From Membranipora membranacea (lineage: Eukaryota > Bryozoa > Gymnolaemata > Cheilostomatida > Membraniporidae): a DNA stretch of 64,000 nt. The translations under genes were made by a program, and so were the position numbers. Numbering within the stretch: position 1 is the stretch's first letter; each line of letters opens with the position of its first letter. The notes below the pieces were generated by a model. That model saw nothing but the letters and a program-made list of their open reading frames with translations, did no database searches and was not told the DNA's origin. The stretch is taken from positions 25,541,681 to 25,605,680 of the forward strand of contig OU612071.1 of NCBI GenBank assembly GCA_914767715.1, in the 5' to 3' direction. Positions 11,562-24,393 of this stretch are shown one piece after another.

Positions 11562-12345
11562 ATAGCCAATGAAATTGCTGGGTCTATTTGGTTACCTGTA
11601 TTCAGCCAATCATTGCAATGGGTCTAAATAATTGGGTTGGAAAAAGCAAAATGTGTAAATGTGGCCAATCAGGAGATAGCTATCACATGTGTATAGACTT
11701 GTTTTGCAGTCTTTATCAATCGTAATATATTGGGTCTAATTTGTTCTGGGTCTAGTTTGTAGTGGGTCTAATTTGTATTGGGTTTTTTTGTTTGGGTCTA
11801 ATTTGTTATGGGTCTATCTGCATGGGTCTAATTGTCGCAATACCTTCCAGACCCTTTCGAGATTTCCCGTACCACATGAGTGTCTACAGCATGTGAATAT
11901 TTCTCTGTAATTGTTGCTCTTTTCTGCCTATTTCTATGTAAGAGTACATCAAACATAATGTGGTTAAAAGGGTGAAGATAGAATATATCTCCGTTTTATC
12001 CCTAAATTTGTACAACATGAGTGAGAAGCAACAACAAGTAAGGTTTTTGCATAGGACTGCCGCAGTTCCTGATTTTGGGCTTGGCTTCGCACCAAGCCCA
12101 AAATCAGGAACTGCAGCAGTCCTATGGGTTTTTGTTAAGTTTGTTAGTTGGTAGTAGTACCTAATAACTAACTAGTACTAGTAGTAGGCCTAAGTTAATT
12201 CCATTCTCGCTGGTTAATTTTACTCCAGTCATATAGTAGTTTAAGCAAATGAGCTACGATTATGTTTATATATGCAGTAATTGTTGTAGTTAATCAAGCC
12301 AGCAAGCCACACAGGGTGATAATTATTCTAGTAGAATATAAGAAT
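11562..12345 (-). repeat. Inverted right arm matching 2817-3967
   Basis: This is the reverse complement of the right-hand part of copy A, with many substitutions. It includes the minisatellite (GGGTCT cores at 11732, 11748, 11764, 11780, 11794, 11810 and 11824). The block corresponding to 3140-3197 is clear at about 11885-11945. The arm is interrupted by the 77-bp insertion at 12050-12126. Confidence 0.8.
12050..12126. mobile_element. 77-bp palindromic MITE with 8-bp target-site duplication
   Basis: Two 34-nt arms (12051-12084 and 12092-12125) pair with one mismatch around a 7-nt loop. The ends read CATAGGACTG and CAGTCCTATG. The element is flanked by the direct repeat GGTTTTTG (12042-12049 and 12127-12134). 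The aligned left arm of the foldback element, near 3005-3020, lacks the palindrome, as expected for an insertion. An 8-bp duplication suggests mobilisation by a hAT- or P-type transposase. Confidence 0.75.
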
Positions 12346-13090
12346 AAATCAACATTTGTAGACAGTCCAGTTCTGTATGGGAATGGGGCAATAGCCAGTT
12401 TAAAAAAACAAAATAATAGTGGAGGGCTCGTTGGTTAAGCCCATGTAGCAATGTAAGACATAATATAGATACTCAGTCTGATCCAACACACGGGTGTTGA
12501 ACAACATGTCTTACTGCACTCACTAGAACAATGGATTTTTTACGATATAGGCTGTATAACAATACTGTATTGTATTTAAGAACAATGCTGTAGATGCCTT
12601 AAGAGCTGTAAGACCTGTCCTTCAACATGTCTTACAACACCCCTCGCCAGCGACGGTTATTAGTGCCCGTTCAGAACTGCATAAAATTTTGTAATGAATG
12701 AATCCGTTAGTCGTACCAGTTCAATAATCATTTATGCCAATCTGATAGTACTGGTTTTTCTTACAACCTATCAGGGGGTCTGAGGAAGTCACTGTGTCTG
12801 GCAGTTTGTTCCACTCCTTGGCAGTCTCGATATAGAACAAACGCTGGCTGAACGTACAAATGCCCAACAGCTTTGCTCTCAGGTGCTACTGAAGGGGCTA
12901 CAAACAGACCTTTGTTACAATGGTCATGGTAATCACTTTTTAACCCATTGCGCTTGTAGTGTGTAGGATATATCAGTCCTGTCAGCCCACTATAACTCTA
13001 ACTATATGATATTCTGTTAGAACTCTGACGTACAGAAGCTCTAACTAGTAAGCTTTCACTACTTGCTGTTATTATTAAACTTATGATTAC
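12346..13090. other. Intergenic, upstream of the CCDC180-like gene
   Basis: No gene or repeat recognised. A splice acceptor at 13091-13092, just before the ATG, implies a 5' untranslated exon somewhere in or upstream of this stretch. Confidence 0.4.
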
Positions 13091-13102
13091 AGCTGATTCA
13101 TC

Positions 13103-16100
13103 ATGGCTGAAGCCTTAGATTTCAGGCATCCTGATCAGCCATCATTGGAGAGCTCACTACACGCCCCTCCTGGCTCTGAACTGGAGAGCTTTATAGATTA
13201 TCTCAATCCTAACCAGGTGAGCCTGACTGAAGTCATTCAATCACATTTCAGATTTAATCCAGGTCGTTACAGATTAATTGTAAAAAAAACTTTATTCTGG
13301 AATGTCTCAATTCCATGGGTAAATTATTACTCATGGTTATATCCTCACATAGTATTTGATGTTATTAGTAGGTCTACAACAGATAGTAATATAATGTCAT
13401 GTGTACCACAGATAGTATATGATTTTATAAGTAGGCCTACCACAGAAAGTCTGTGATATTACAAGTGCCGCAGATAGTATATTACGAGTACTGTAGGTAG
13501 GAGTCAAGATTATAATCTGATTGTATTTTATAACAGATTGTTCATCACATACACAGACCTCGTCACTCACGTCTCAGACATCATCACAACACGTCTTCAT
13601 CAGCTGCTTCTGTAAGTAACCGGAAACAGCTCTCTAATGGAGGAGGTAATAGTAGTGGTAAGCTTAGTAAGAGATCTCAATCACTAGATATAGCAGCAGG
13701 TGGAGTACAGAGTACAGTTAATGTGAAGTCAGTACCCAGCGGTCATGTCTATAAACAGCTATTTGATGCTGGGGTAAGATTATGTCATATACCAATAGGC
13801 CTTATACTCTTTACAAACCTGGCATCATGAGTGTCTGTTGACCTTGAAGTTCACCGAAAACAGTTCAAAGATGTCCTAAATATGTTCTCAAATAAAACAT
13901 AAATGAGGCTATTCTGGAGTAAATCTGAAAGTTAATTTTTCTTATACAGCCACCGATGGTCTCTACAGTTAAAGTTTCTACTACAGTCAAGGTCTGTATT
14001 CTTGATTATCTCGTTGTTCATAAAATTTTAATAACAGGTACAGCTGAGGAAAGGATATGATGTATCTAAATCAGTACGAGATGAGAAAGGTGGACCTAAG
14101 ATTAAAACTAGATTCGGTGGAGTACCATTAGTACACATGACACGCGATCCAGTGAAGGAGGGGACAGGTATACTGGGCCCCCGACAACAGGAGTGGCTCT
14201 CAGGCTTTCCTAATGAAAGCTCAATAGAGAATCCAGTTCTCTACAAGTAAGAACTTTATACTGAGATCTGAAACTCTTTGATTTATAGTGCAGGTTGTAT
14301 AGAGACCTGCCGAAGTCTATTGTTGTGTTTTAGCCAGTTGATGATAAGTGCACCGCTGTCGGTAGGGGAGAGGGAGGCGACATACACCTCAAGAAAAATA
14401 TCATCATAACCTTGTAATCAATCAGAGAATGTCATCTTTTCTTACCTTACAATTATAGAGATCATCAAGCTTATAATCACAGAGAGATTCAAGTTTTTGA
14501 TATGTTACTTTCAGATATGAGCAGGAGTTTAGATCTTCTGTAGACGTGGAATCAGAATCTGACTCGGCTCTTAAAGAAGTCAGAGATCTGCCAGATGTTG
14601 TCGGTATGTATATGTCTGGTCTGCCTCATATGTGTACATCTACTTGGTAAATGTACAGCATAACGGGTGAATTTATCTACCAACGGGTTATTCAGTTCCC
14701 TTAATGATGTAAATGACGTATACATATATACAGCCGAATATAAAATAATTGTCCAGTTTTTTTTATTTTTGTGCTTATCTTGCTGGGTCCCTACTGATCA
14801 CATGACATGTGAAATGATATATGATTATAGTGAGTAAGAAGACAGGATCTAATGTGATAGAGAAGATAGCGAGGAGTAGAGAGGAGAGACATGAATCTGC
14901 TCTAGATGAGATGCATCAGGAGTTACTTCTCATATCTTCTGTAAGTTTACTATATTATATCCTTTCCCAGCAGTGGATGATGTAATTCTGAAAACTCTGA
15001 TCTGTGTATGATGAATTAAATAGGTGGTAGAGACGATGCTGAGTTTGATTTTGCACTCTGAAATGTGGATAACGCTACCAATACGCCTATATAAGGGATG
15101 ATGAGACCAAACTTTCCAATTAGCAAACCTGCCTTTCACTGCCAGACGACTAGTGTCATTTTATTAGTGCATCTTTTATTTTTCTAGCATCATTTTATAT
15201 TTATAACATTATTATTGTAGGAGTTGGAGCCTCGAGTTGAGAAAGCTGGATATAATCTTATGGAGAAGTTAGAGGAGAGTAATTCTGAGATCTCACAGCT
15301 TGTTAATGAGATAGAGGATAACGAGGTAACTCCCCCCCCCCCCCTACTCCTCCCCCCTCCCCTCCACCGGGAGATAATAATGGTGCAACCTCGTTATCCC
15401 ATAAATACTGAATTATAGAGCTTAGTATGATTTAACTCTATCAAATCTTACCCTAACAAATCCTCCCAAGACGATTTAAACTCAAATTGAACACAAATAT
15501 AGAGTATAAATTCGAGTTATTTGGAAGGGTAAAGGTTAATTCATGGGGTTTTTCACTAACTCATCTCATTTTCATTATAATATCAGGCTCTGTGGCCTAA
15601 TGGACAAGGTGTCTGACTTCGAATCAGAAGATTGTGGGTTCAAGTCTCATCAGGGCTAGTTGTTTTGTAATCACCAGTCTCTATCGGATACTATTATAAA
15701 ATTACACAAGTTACTCTAGCCTAGTGAAAATAGTCTGTTAGCTGACCATCTGCTCCTATCTGAGGTTTGACTCAAACAAAATCTACAAGAGATACAGAGG
15801 GATCAAAACTGTCCTTGAAAGTTACCATAGCCTTAGTTCTTCACTATAAATCTGTGACTCCGGGATAGACAGAGATGGTTCGTCATATTGTTATTACCTG
15901 TTTGTAGAAGCTACTGTCTCATACACAGACAGAGTTACAGACGACCTGGTCTGATATATAACAGAAATCATCACAGAGACGTCTCTATATAAATAATACA
16001 ACTCAGATGTTAAATACTATAGAAGATGAGAGAACTAACAGGGTATGACATCACTTCTAGTCTGTCTCAGGCTCCCAGTCTGAACAGCATGGTATCAATA

Positions 16101-19100
16101 GTCTTATCATATTTTTGGATCAAAATCAAGCATCATATCTGGTATTACAATGCTATCTTGTCAAATCTCTCCTGAAACGGCCTCTCATCTGATACAAGAT
16201 GAAGAATATACATCATTGTTGACCTATCGGTTTCTGTCACTGCATTGGGTTTTAATAAAAGTCAACTAATTTTCTCCCTATCTGAGACGTATTACTTTAA
16301 CCTCTGGCTATGAAAATTTACAATATGATGTTATTTGTCAGGGAAATTTGAGAGTACACCACAACCTTACTGGTTTGTTTACTTCTGTTTGTAGGTCACT
16401 GTTGTACTGAGTAAGTACACAGATATTCTGAAGCCGATCGCTCACGCTGCAAAGCCCGACCTTGATAAGGTTATAGACAAGGAATCACAGCTACTTAATA
16501 AGACTATACTGAGTAACAGAAGATGTTACTGTGAGCTCAATATGAGATTATTATCAGCTGATATAGAGAGGGAGAGAAAGATGCATGACCTATATAACCT
16601 CAAAAATAAAGAATGGAAAAAATTCAAGGTAAGTTACAAAAGACAACTTAGGGATGAGAAAACCAAGTCGGTGATGACTTCAATATCCTATCATCCACCA
16701 CCTGTACGGGCTAATTGAGGCCAAGATTTATGAGTTGAGGAATGTAATTTCATTGACAGATTTGCCTGAAGTTGTCCTCTTTTCATGAACTTCCGTCAAG
16801 GAGGTGGCAACTTCTAATTTGATAACTAAAATCATGTTTTGAATTTCTATTTGACTCCAGCCTAGAAGTAGATGGAGATAATTAATTATTCATGTTATTA
16901 TATTTTAGGTAGCGGAGGCTCTGAAGTCATTTGAGGATTTCATGACACAGAAATGTATCACAAATCCATCATCAGTTACTGATGTAATCAGGAATATGGT
17001 GGAGGATCAGAAACGAGTACAACAGAAAAGAATCGTGCTACTCGATACAATCAAGTAAGTCCCAATATTCATACATGGAGTTTTATGTCACTTGAATAGT
17101 TTGGAATATTAGATAGTCCTAGAACTCTCATTATCCCGTTCATAAAATTCCCCTTCTAAAACCCAAAGCTAATACTATTCTATGGAAGAAAGAGGAATGC
17201 TTGAACTGATGCTGTCACGCAAGGAAATGCACGCTCATTGAATTCTGTAGAGGTCGGAGATAACTAATCGATGCTTTTATCTCAGAATATTCACCTAATT
17301 GTAAAACGCAGGGTATGAAATCAATCAAATTGGTGAAATAGTGGCATTTTTACCATGTTACTAGTTAAAACTGATGACATTATCGCTTAGCCATTTATTT
17401 CACCATCTGATTTCATTAGTTTCTGTAAATTACTCTCCCTTTACGTAACAAAGCTGAGAAAAAGGGCAGATTATGTTATACCGAAAAAGGTTGTAAATGG
17501 GGATATTCACGATTCTAGTGGCAATATGTGGTAGGATCAATCGGCTGTTCTACCTCATCACCATCTCAGCTTTGTTAATTTTCTGTTACAGAGAGTTCAG
17601 ACCCCCGACAGCCACTAAGAAGTCAGTCTATACTGGAAACGATCAGATTGAGGAGTTGTCTTCTCTTCTGAGTGAAGTGAATCAGAGATACATGCAGCAG
17701 GTATATGAGAAAGTCTGTGAGAAATGTGCTAACAAGGCTACACAACTCAGGGTATGTATATGTCTACTGTACACATCTCAACACTTTGTTCCTCAGGGTG
17801 TCCTTCAGTCATCAATATGTAGCTTCATGGCCTACCACCTCAAATCTATACCCATCCATGCCTGACAATCTATACTATGCTAGTTTGATGGATGAATGGT
17901 TGCCCATAGCTATATCAGGGAAATTCAGACATGCTGGGTGTCCCTGCTATATATGATGTAATCAACAGAGTCAGCACAGTGATGTCGTACAAAGGAGTTA
18001 ACGCTGGTTTATGAGTATGTCAGCTAATTCTTCGCCACCTATTCTTAGTGCTAGCTTGCGATGTATACGTTCGAGTTATCTAAGTTTGAGACTGTTTTAC
18101 ATGTATATATATTAGTCATCTTAATTTCAGACTGAGTTGATTAAGTCCGGCGCTGTGTTACCCCAGGAGGCGGATCAGTTAGTAAATGATACTCTCATAC
18201 CGATGATCGGAAGTCAACAAAAGATTTACGAGGCTAACATGGAACAGATTGATGTGAGTCTACAGTTACAGTATTTGAGTTTATGTCATATCTGCCCTTG
18301 GTGTGCGTGTGGAATGTATATATTATTAGTGTTGTGAAGCGTATGGTAGTCAACTTTTCAAATATATGTCTCATTGTTTTGGTGCCGCTTTTGAATATCA
18401 CATCTCAAGCAAGCATTTATCAGGTAGGATAGTTCGAGCTTCCCTCCTCCTCAACTAAAGATTTAGGTAGCCTGAATAATTTGAGAATCTCACATCAGCC
18501 TCACCAGGTCTTAATGATGATTGTTTACAGAGAGAGATAGGGAAGCAGGGTAATCAGATAACAGAACAACTTCAGCTTCTATTTAAGTATGGTCAGGGAG
18601 CTGCTCATATCTGAAGATCTCATCATTCCTAAGGAAGTTCCCTAATACTGGCATGACGTGGAGGGTCTTTCTATTAAAAACAGCCAAAATCACAATCTGA
18701 CCACTCACTGAGTGATTGAGACCTGATAGTGTCTTGCTCAGAAATCGCTCACCCATTGATTGAACTATATACATGATGAGTGCGCGATCTTGGAAGGAAT
18801 TTGTCTAATTGAAACAGCAAGTGAGCGTTAATTTTGAGCGATGTGATGGTGATGATATGCTATAGTAAAGCATCGATCTTTCTAATTAAAAGACCCCCCT
18901 GGTCCTTGTTTATAAAGCTTATGAGACGTAATTTTCTCATTTACAGATTGGATTAGCTCAGACAGAGAGAGCTTTACAGGAAAAGTAACTGCTGGCCAGA
19001 CGAGATCACGAGCTTGAGAATCAGGATAGAGAGAATCAGCTCGCTGTAATCATGGATAAGATGAGGCAAGACGCTAACGAGATCAACCTCTCTAAAAATC

Positions 19101-22100
19101 TCAAAAAGGTAATGAAAACTTTGATTGTGAAATACAAGAATAGTACTCGGTCTTCTAAACTGCGTAATACACAGCATAATACAATGCGTATCACATAACA
19201 TAGTGCCCGGCGTGAGGCATTGAATAATTGACAGTGAAGTACCAAGCGTACACATGCATACAACGCGTAATGCACTGCGTGATACAAAGCGTGATACGCT
19301 ATGTCTAAAGCTTCCACTCATTCTTGCAAATGAAATTTCGTACGAATCTCAGCATGCCACACATCTTTGTTTTTGTCTAATGTTGTTTACATAGATATGG
19401 CCTTAAGTTATCAATCAAAACAGTCAGCCAATCAATCAAATCTGACAGCCAATCAGATAACATTTCGTGAACATTTTTACGATTCGGATTCATGAATCGT
19501 TAACATACAATGCTCCACGATATCGTGGGAATCCCGATTCGTACAAATGTTTTCGTGAAAATTTATTCGAATCGTGAGAAAACAACCCCCGTGTGGCCTG
19601 AGCTTTACACTGTGTTATACAATGCGTAATGCACAGCGCAATACACTGTGTTACACACTGTGTCATACACTATGTTACACACTGTGTTTAACACAGCGTA
19701 ATACACAGCGGGATACTTTATAGGATTAGTATCATTTATTGTTAATTTTCTCAACAGCCCGATTGCCTCATGGCATAGTGAACATGATTTTGTCATCTCA
19801 TATACGTAGCTCGGAGTATGAATCCTCTTGTTATGTCATGTAAGTATGTTTTCTTGACGTCACGACATGACGTTGTGTATATTATACAGGTTAAAGACAG
19901 TCTTGATCAGATAGGAGTTATGTATGAGAGATTTCACAGAGATCAGATATCTGTAGTTCAGACTTATCCCCACATGGTTAGAGAAGAGATAGAAGACTTT
20001 GATCTCGCTATCAGGAGCTACTTTAGTGTGGATAGAGAGATGCCAGATAATCAACAGGTATAACAACTCATGCAACCCAACATTTGGCCTTATTTCAACA
20101 AAGATATATTTATTAATCTATTTTCCTCAGTGTTGAAGTTGCCCCCTCCCATCTTCATCCAGCACACAACTCTTCTTAGTCTCTGAGTTATATAACCTCT
20201 TTGTTCTTTCATCAAATCTCAGGCTTATGAAAACTGTCTCTCAGTTTTAAGTAAAAATTGAACCTCCTACTATATCTGAGTCTGATCCCCACCCTGATAC
20301 TCCTGATAATCTCCGATCTGTGCCTAACTCACATACTCCCTCGTTGAAACATTCGACTGATGTCTATCTATTGCTTTGACGAATATTGGCCATAATGACC
20401 TATGCCAATTCACTGATATGTTTATTTCTGCTGACCAGCTGGAAGATTTGGAGGAGATTTTCTCACCTCTCACAGGCGAGCAGAAGGTTGAATGGACAAA
20501 GAAGATACAGTCACTACTCCATGTAAATCTTATATCTAATCCATACAAATCTCCACCAAATCACTCTCATCTCCATACATTCAATCAACTCTGATCAGTC
20601 AGAATGTGATGAAAGTTCAGACTCACCAATTTTGAAATGAGTGTCCAGACCATCTTTTGGCTGAGTGCTCATCATACTTGTCATTGTCATTTTAGTAATT
20701 GGACCTTTTGCTAAATGATCACTTTACTGCAATGCCTGGTTATCTCCCCTGGTACCTTATATTCCACTAGTTCCTGTCTGCTCTCACACATACACACATT
20801 TCTTTGTGTTCATCTCTAAGCAAGCTGACTTCTCCCTCATCTATTAATCGATAAATTTAGCTGAAGGACCTAAGCCGTAAGTTAGTGAGGAAGAGGGCTA
20901 ACCAGTATAAAAGAAAGCGCCAGCCCCGTTTCACCGAGTAATAAAACTGCAGCCATGTTCTCTCCTAGGCTTCTCACACTCATTCAGAATCTTCCTGTAT
21001 GTTTCTATCTATCTCTGCTTTATCTCTCAACATATACAACCCTGTATACATAAATTCTCAAGTGGTTTTACTTCGTATATCACGCCTACAGCTCCTTAAT
21101 TAACACATTTAAAATTGTGATGCGGCACGAAAAACCGATAGATTGGTGGCATCAGACAACCCCCCCACTCAAGTATACAACCCTCACATTAATAGTTAGT
21201 CACCATTATCTAGTTCTAGCTGAACAAGGAGGCACCAAAATTCATTCAGTCACAATAGGGCCTGATACAAACTGAGATCTCAGCAAACTCAAATTTTTTA
21301 ATGCACCCCTCGCCGCAGCACTTTACCTGGTATATGCTTTATTATCATTTCCCCTCTGCTGACTTTGTAACCTGCTGACTTTGTAACCTGCTGACTTTCC
21401 TGCTGACAGGCCCGGATATATATGACCGGTAAAGCTGATCTACAGATGAAGGATGTGATATCTCGTATGGTTACTCATAATCCTAACTCCTGGCCTCATA
21501 CCATCAATCTACTCGTAACTATTACCTCTTCTATCTCTCACTGTAATGTATCTATATTCTACCCACACTGACATGTAGACTTCACTATTAACATGTGTAT
21601 CTCTGATCTCTAGTTTGAGTACCTAACATGTGCCCACCCCTAATTAATTTTAAACCAAATTCCTTCTGATGGTACTCACGCTAAGTGAATTAGTTCACTC
21701 TCTATCCACCAGAGATATACATGCAGTAGTATATCACTTCATCAGTGTGTATACTACCTTATACCTCATGTCTACATCATACCATCAGAGCATTCATCCT
21801 CATACTTGAGTCCTCCTAACACCCCATAATTCTCTGTAGTCAGAATGACTCCATTCATCTATTTTCTGTACTTTCCATCTGATTATCAGTCCTCACCTCA
21901 TAGTGTCATCATTCAGTCCTATAATACGCCTCTGTTAGTCAGACCAAGGAGTCTCTAACTCCTTGGTCAGATCAATCCTCTTATTCAGAGTACTCTACAT
22001 TTGTACAAAGAAGCCACTGTACATCATACCATTACATCCTGACAGGAATTATGTTGTCCCTCAGTATTGAAAGGAGATTCTTATTATAGCAAGATTCTGG

Positions 22101-23154
22101 CTTTTAAACCCTAGCATGACAACAGCATTTTGCTCAGTTATTTTAGGTTGCTTGTGCCATCAAGTTGGACATCCGATGAATAAAGTCACCTTTATAATAT
22201 AGCTTGTCATGTATTTTTTTATGTTTTGATGGGATGACAATAGATCTGTGATTGACAATCAACGCCTTAGCTGTACAATGTAAAGTGAGACATAGGGGTG
22301 TTGATTTTGTCCTACATGATAATATTTTAGACAGTTTCCCACAATGCATCTCTCTAATCAACTCCCTCTTACAGATGATAATCAGACAGAAGCAGAAGTC
22401 TGGATACCCGATAGATGAGGAGTTAGCCAGTCTACAGCTGACCTCAAGCTCTCGTACAACAAGTCGTGTCGTCTCAAGATCAGCTTCTCGAGCAGCCTCT
22501 CGAGCTGAAGGGGCTACTAGTGCTGCTAGTAATAAAACTTGTGATGTCACCGCGACTGAGCCACCAGCTGCTCCCTCATTAGTGTGAGTATTATAAGCGA
22601 TGTACAGTTAGTTACTCACTTTCTGTTATTTTATCTCCAGTAGAATATAACCATAGACATAATATTTACAATGAATTACCATGAAGTCTATGACAATAAG
22701 ACAAGTATTATTATTGTACTATATCAGTTATCAGAATAGAGGTTGTCATAGGCCTCGGAAAGCAAGCATGCTGTTCAAACTCTTTTTCAAGAAGGTGACT
22801 GATTTGTGGGTTATTGTGATACCCTACCTTGGTGTTAATTGGAGGCAAACTATAAGTCAATATGTGATATACATACTTAATTGTTGTCTTACTCAGGCCT
22901 ATTTCAAATGAACTAATCCTTGATTATTATGGATGGATTAGAACTAATTTAACCAAGAAAGAGAATAACCTAGCCTTTGATACAAACTTCGGATCAGGTT
23001 TGATAATAATATTTAGATATAAGAGTTGTCTCACATGTTTGTATGTGCGTATATCTGTAGGACATCATTATCTAAAGCTCCAGCGTCTCCCAAACCATCA
23101 CAGACCCGAGGACTGAATGAAGCCGCTAAGAATATATCTGTTCTCGGCGATATG
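13103..23154 (+). CDS. CCDC180: CCDC180-like coiled-coil protein, 20 exons traced, 3' end not found
   Basis: CCDC180 is a long coiled-coil protein of ciliated or flagellated cells with DUF4455 and DUF4456 regions; its exact role is not settled. Exons: 13103-13216, 13537-13773, 14038-14246, 14515-14603, 14831-14940, 15221-15325, 15965-16042 (or from 15908), 16395-16628, 16909-17054, 17592-17751, 18131-18253, 18531-18586, 19000-19108 (or from 18947), 19890-20057, 20439-20522, 20861-20937, 20969-20996, 21410-21514, 22375-22583, 23061-23154. All have GT/AG borders and compatible phases, 2535 nt or 845 codons. Family landmarks in order: GHVYKQLF, PRQQEWL, IENPVLY, LEPRVEKAG, KKVKDSL, SYFSV, DVISRM with NSWP, SLSKAP then SVLGD. 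The longer forms of exons 7 and 13 contain TAA (15959-15961 and 18986-18988). The middle is several hundred residues shorter than the human protein as I recall it. I found no DUF4456 C-terminus or final stop; 25879-25947 is an open 23-codon candidate exon of unknown relevance. Exon 15 could be preceded by an unseen exon. The gene may be intact but shortened, or starting to decay. Confidence 0.8.
15586..15658 (+). tRNA. tRNA-Arg(TCG) inside a CCDC180 intron
   Basis: The 73-nt sequence folds as a full cloverleaf. The acceptor strands GGCTCTG and CAGGGCT pair with two G-U, the anticodon stem TCTGA/TCAGA is perfect with loop CTTCGAA, the T arm GTGGG/CTCAT pairs with two G-U, and the discriminator is A. 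The D arm (GGCCTAATGGACAAGG) matches animal tRNA-Arg(TCG). The B box is slightly off consensus (GGTTCAAGTCT), so expression may be weak. It lies on the same strand as the host gene in the intron after exon 6. Confidence 0.75.
21681..21750 (-). mobile_element. Solo end of the 453-bp MITE family
   Basis: The reverse complement, beginning CACACTGAT at 21750, follows about 70 bp of the left terminus of the element at 3198-3650, including the shared TATATCTCTG and TTCACTTAGC blocks. The other end was not found, so this is a fragment, in the CCDC180 intron after exon 18. Confidence 0.75.
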
Positions 23155-24393
23155 GTGAGTCCAGTATTATAATCTCCCATAGCCTGTCCTGACAAGCTTT
23201 GTTGTGCGTGGGGTCCCCCTCCCCCCAAAAAAAAGCTTGCCAAGACAGGCGAACACTCCCGCTATAACCTAACCAACTATCTCGGGATGCTCCCTTCTAT
23301 TATCTATTCATCTGGTAATCAGGTATTGCCTGACCTAAGAATTCTGCGAGAGACTCAGGGTCACAGGGTAGCTCAGACATTAAGGCTTATCATCATTATC
23401 ATGTCATCATCAGGCCGATAGGAGATAGGTCTACTAATTCATTTATAATTTAAAATCTATATCTGCCATCTTCCGTAACATTGACTGATTTAGCCCATCC
23501 TATTTACTCCCCATAACTGATGATAGATTTATTTTCAACGACACAATGATTCTAGAATTCCCTCACATTATATTGGTGTGTTCATCTTGAGCTGAGCTGG
23601 TAGAAAAAGGAATGTATCATTAGAGAGTCTCATTACATGGTAGTCATGTATCTGCTGGAGAAATGTGATCAGAAATAATAGATACAAAAGTATCATCATG
23701 ACCACAAAAACCTGGTAAATTGAGAAGTTGGAATGTTTCAAGACAAAAAAATGATCACAGTAGGTTATAGGAATCCAAATATGAAATGATTTGCGCTGAA
23801 ATGCACTCTGGAACTTGTGAGCTTTAAGAGTTTGTTGCGAAGGTATTTAATGGGGTTATTTTGTATAACACATCACATTACGGTATGTGATGTGTTATAT
23901 AAAACTTCAGAGAATTTCTTACCTCGTGACAATCTAATGCACATAATTCTTCTGGGCATGCCCGAAACCAAACATAGTGACTGAATACATCCAATACAAC
24001 CTGCTCATTTTTGTAGAGGTATATTAATGCGCACGATGTACTCTCAGTGCATTGGAATGTGGGAATGTTTCGTAATAACGATGATCCTGGACAAATTGAG
24101 TAGGATAAGACATGACATCAATTCTACAATTAGATCTTCAAATGACAGGACAATCTCTCAGTCAGTATTGGAGAGACACCACAAATGGTTTCGAGGTTCA
24201 ACCCCAACACATTCCATCAACTAAATTTTACCAGGCTGTAATCCGTTGCTATTCATAGGATTTAAAATGCTCCAGAACAATATGAACCACAATTAGCGAT
24301 TATATGCTAGGTTGTGGGGGCCCACAATCAAACCAAACCATAAATCTAGATTTAATTTTACTTTAAATAAAGTAAATTTTTGGGAATAAGGTA
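23155..24393. other. No further CCDC180 exon or other gene recognised
   Basis: A splice donor at 23155 says transcription continues, but no open segment here resembles the family C-terminus. It contains a perfect 15-bp inverted repeat (separate entry). Confidence 0.45.
23864..23899. repeat. 15-bp perfect inverted repeat, 6-nt loop
   Basis: The arms 23864-23878 and 23885-23899 (TATAACACATCACAT and its complement) are perfectly complementary, and pairing extends outward with G-U pairs. It may be a small palindromic MITE; no flanking duplication is clear. Confidence 0.6.

Larger units (their letters stand above)
2817..12345. mobile_element. Candidate foldback-type Mutator-like element with long inverted ends
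   Basis: The sequence 2817-3967 recurs in inverted orientation at 11562-12345, diverged but alignable throughout, including a shared TAGACCCA minisatellite. The roughly 7.6 kb between the arms holds a degraded MULE transposase gene (5383-8111, minus) and a LINE reverse transcriptase remnant. Long inverted ends around a MULE transposase fit a Mutator-superfamily element; Drosophila FB/NOF is the known parallel with tandem repeats in its termini. No terminal duplication is visible, because the left arm continues into the older dispersed duplication, so the outer limits are uncertain. Both arms carry later insertions. Confidence 0.55.

Noticed and set aside
22897-22997. Extra CCDC180 exon (open, AG/GT bordered)
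   Set aside because: It fits the phase of exon 19 but ends in a phase that puts exon 20 into a stop, and it does not resemble the family.
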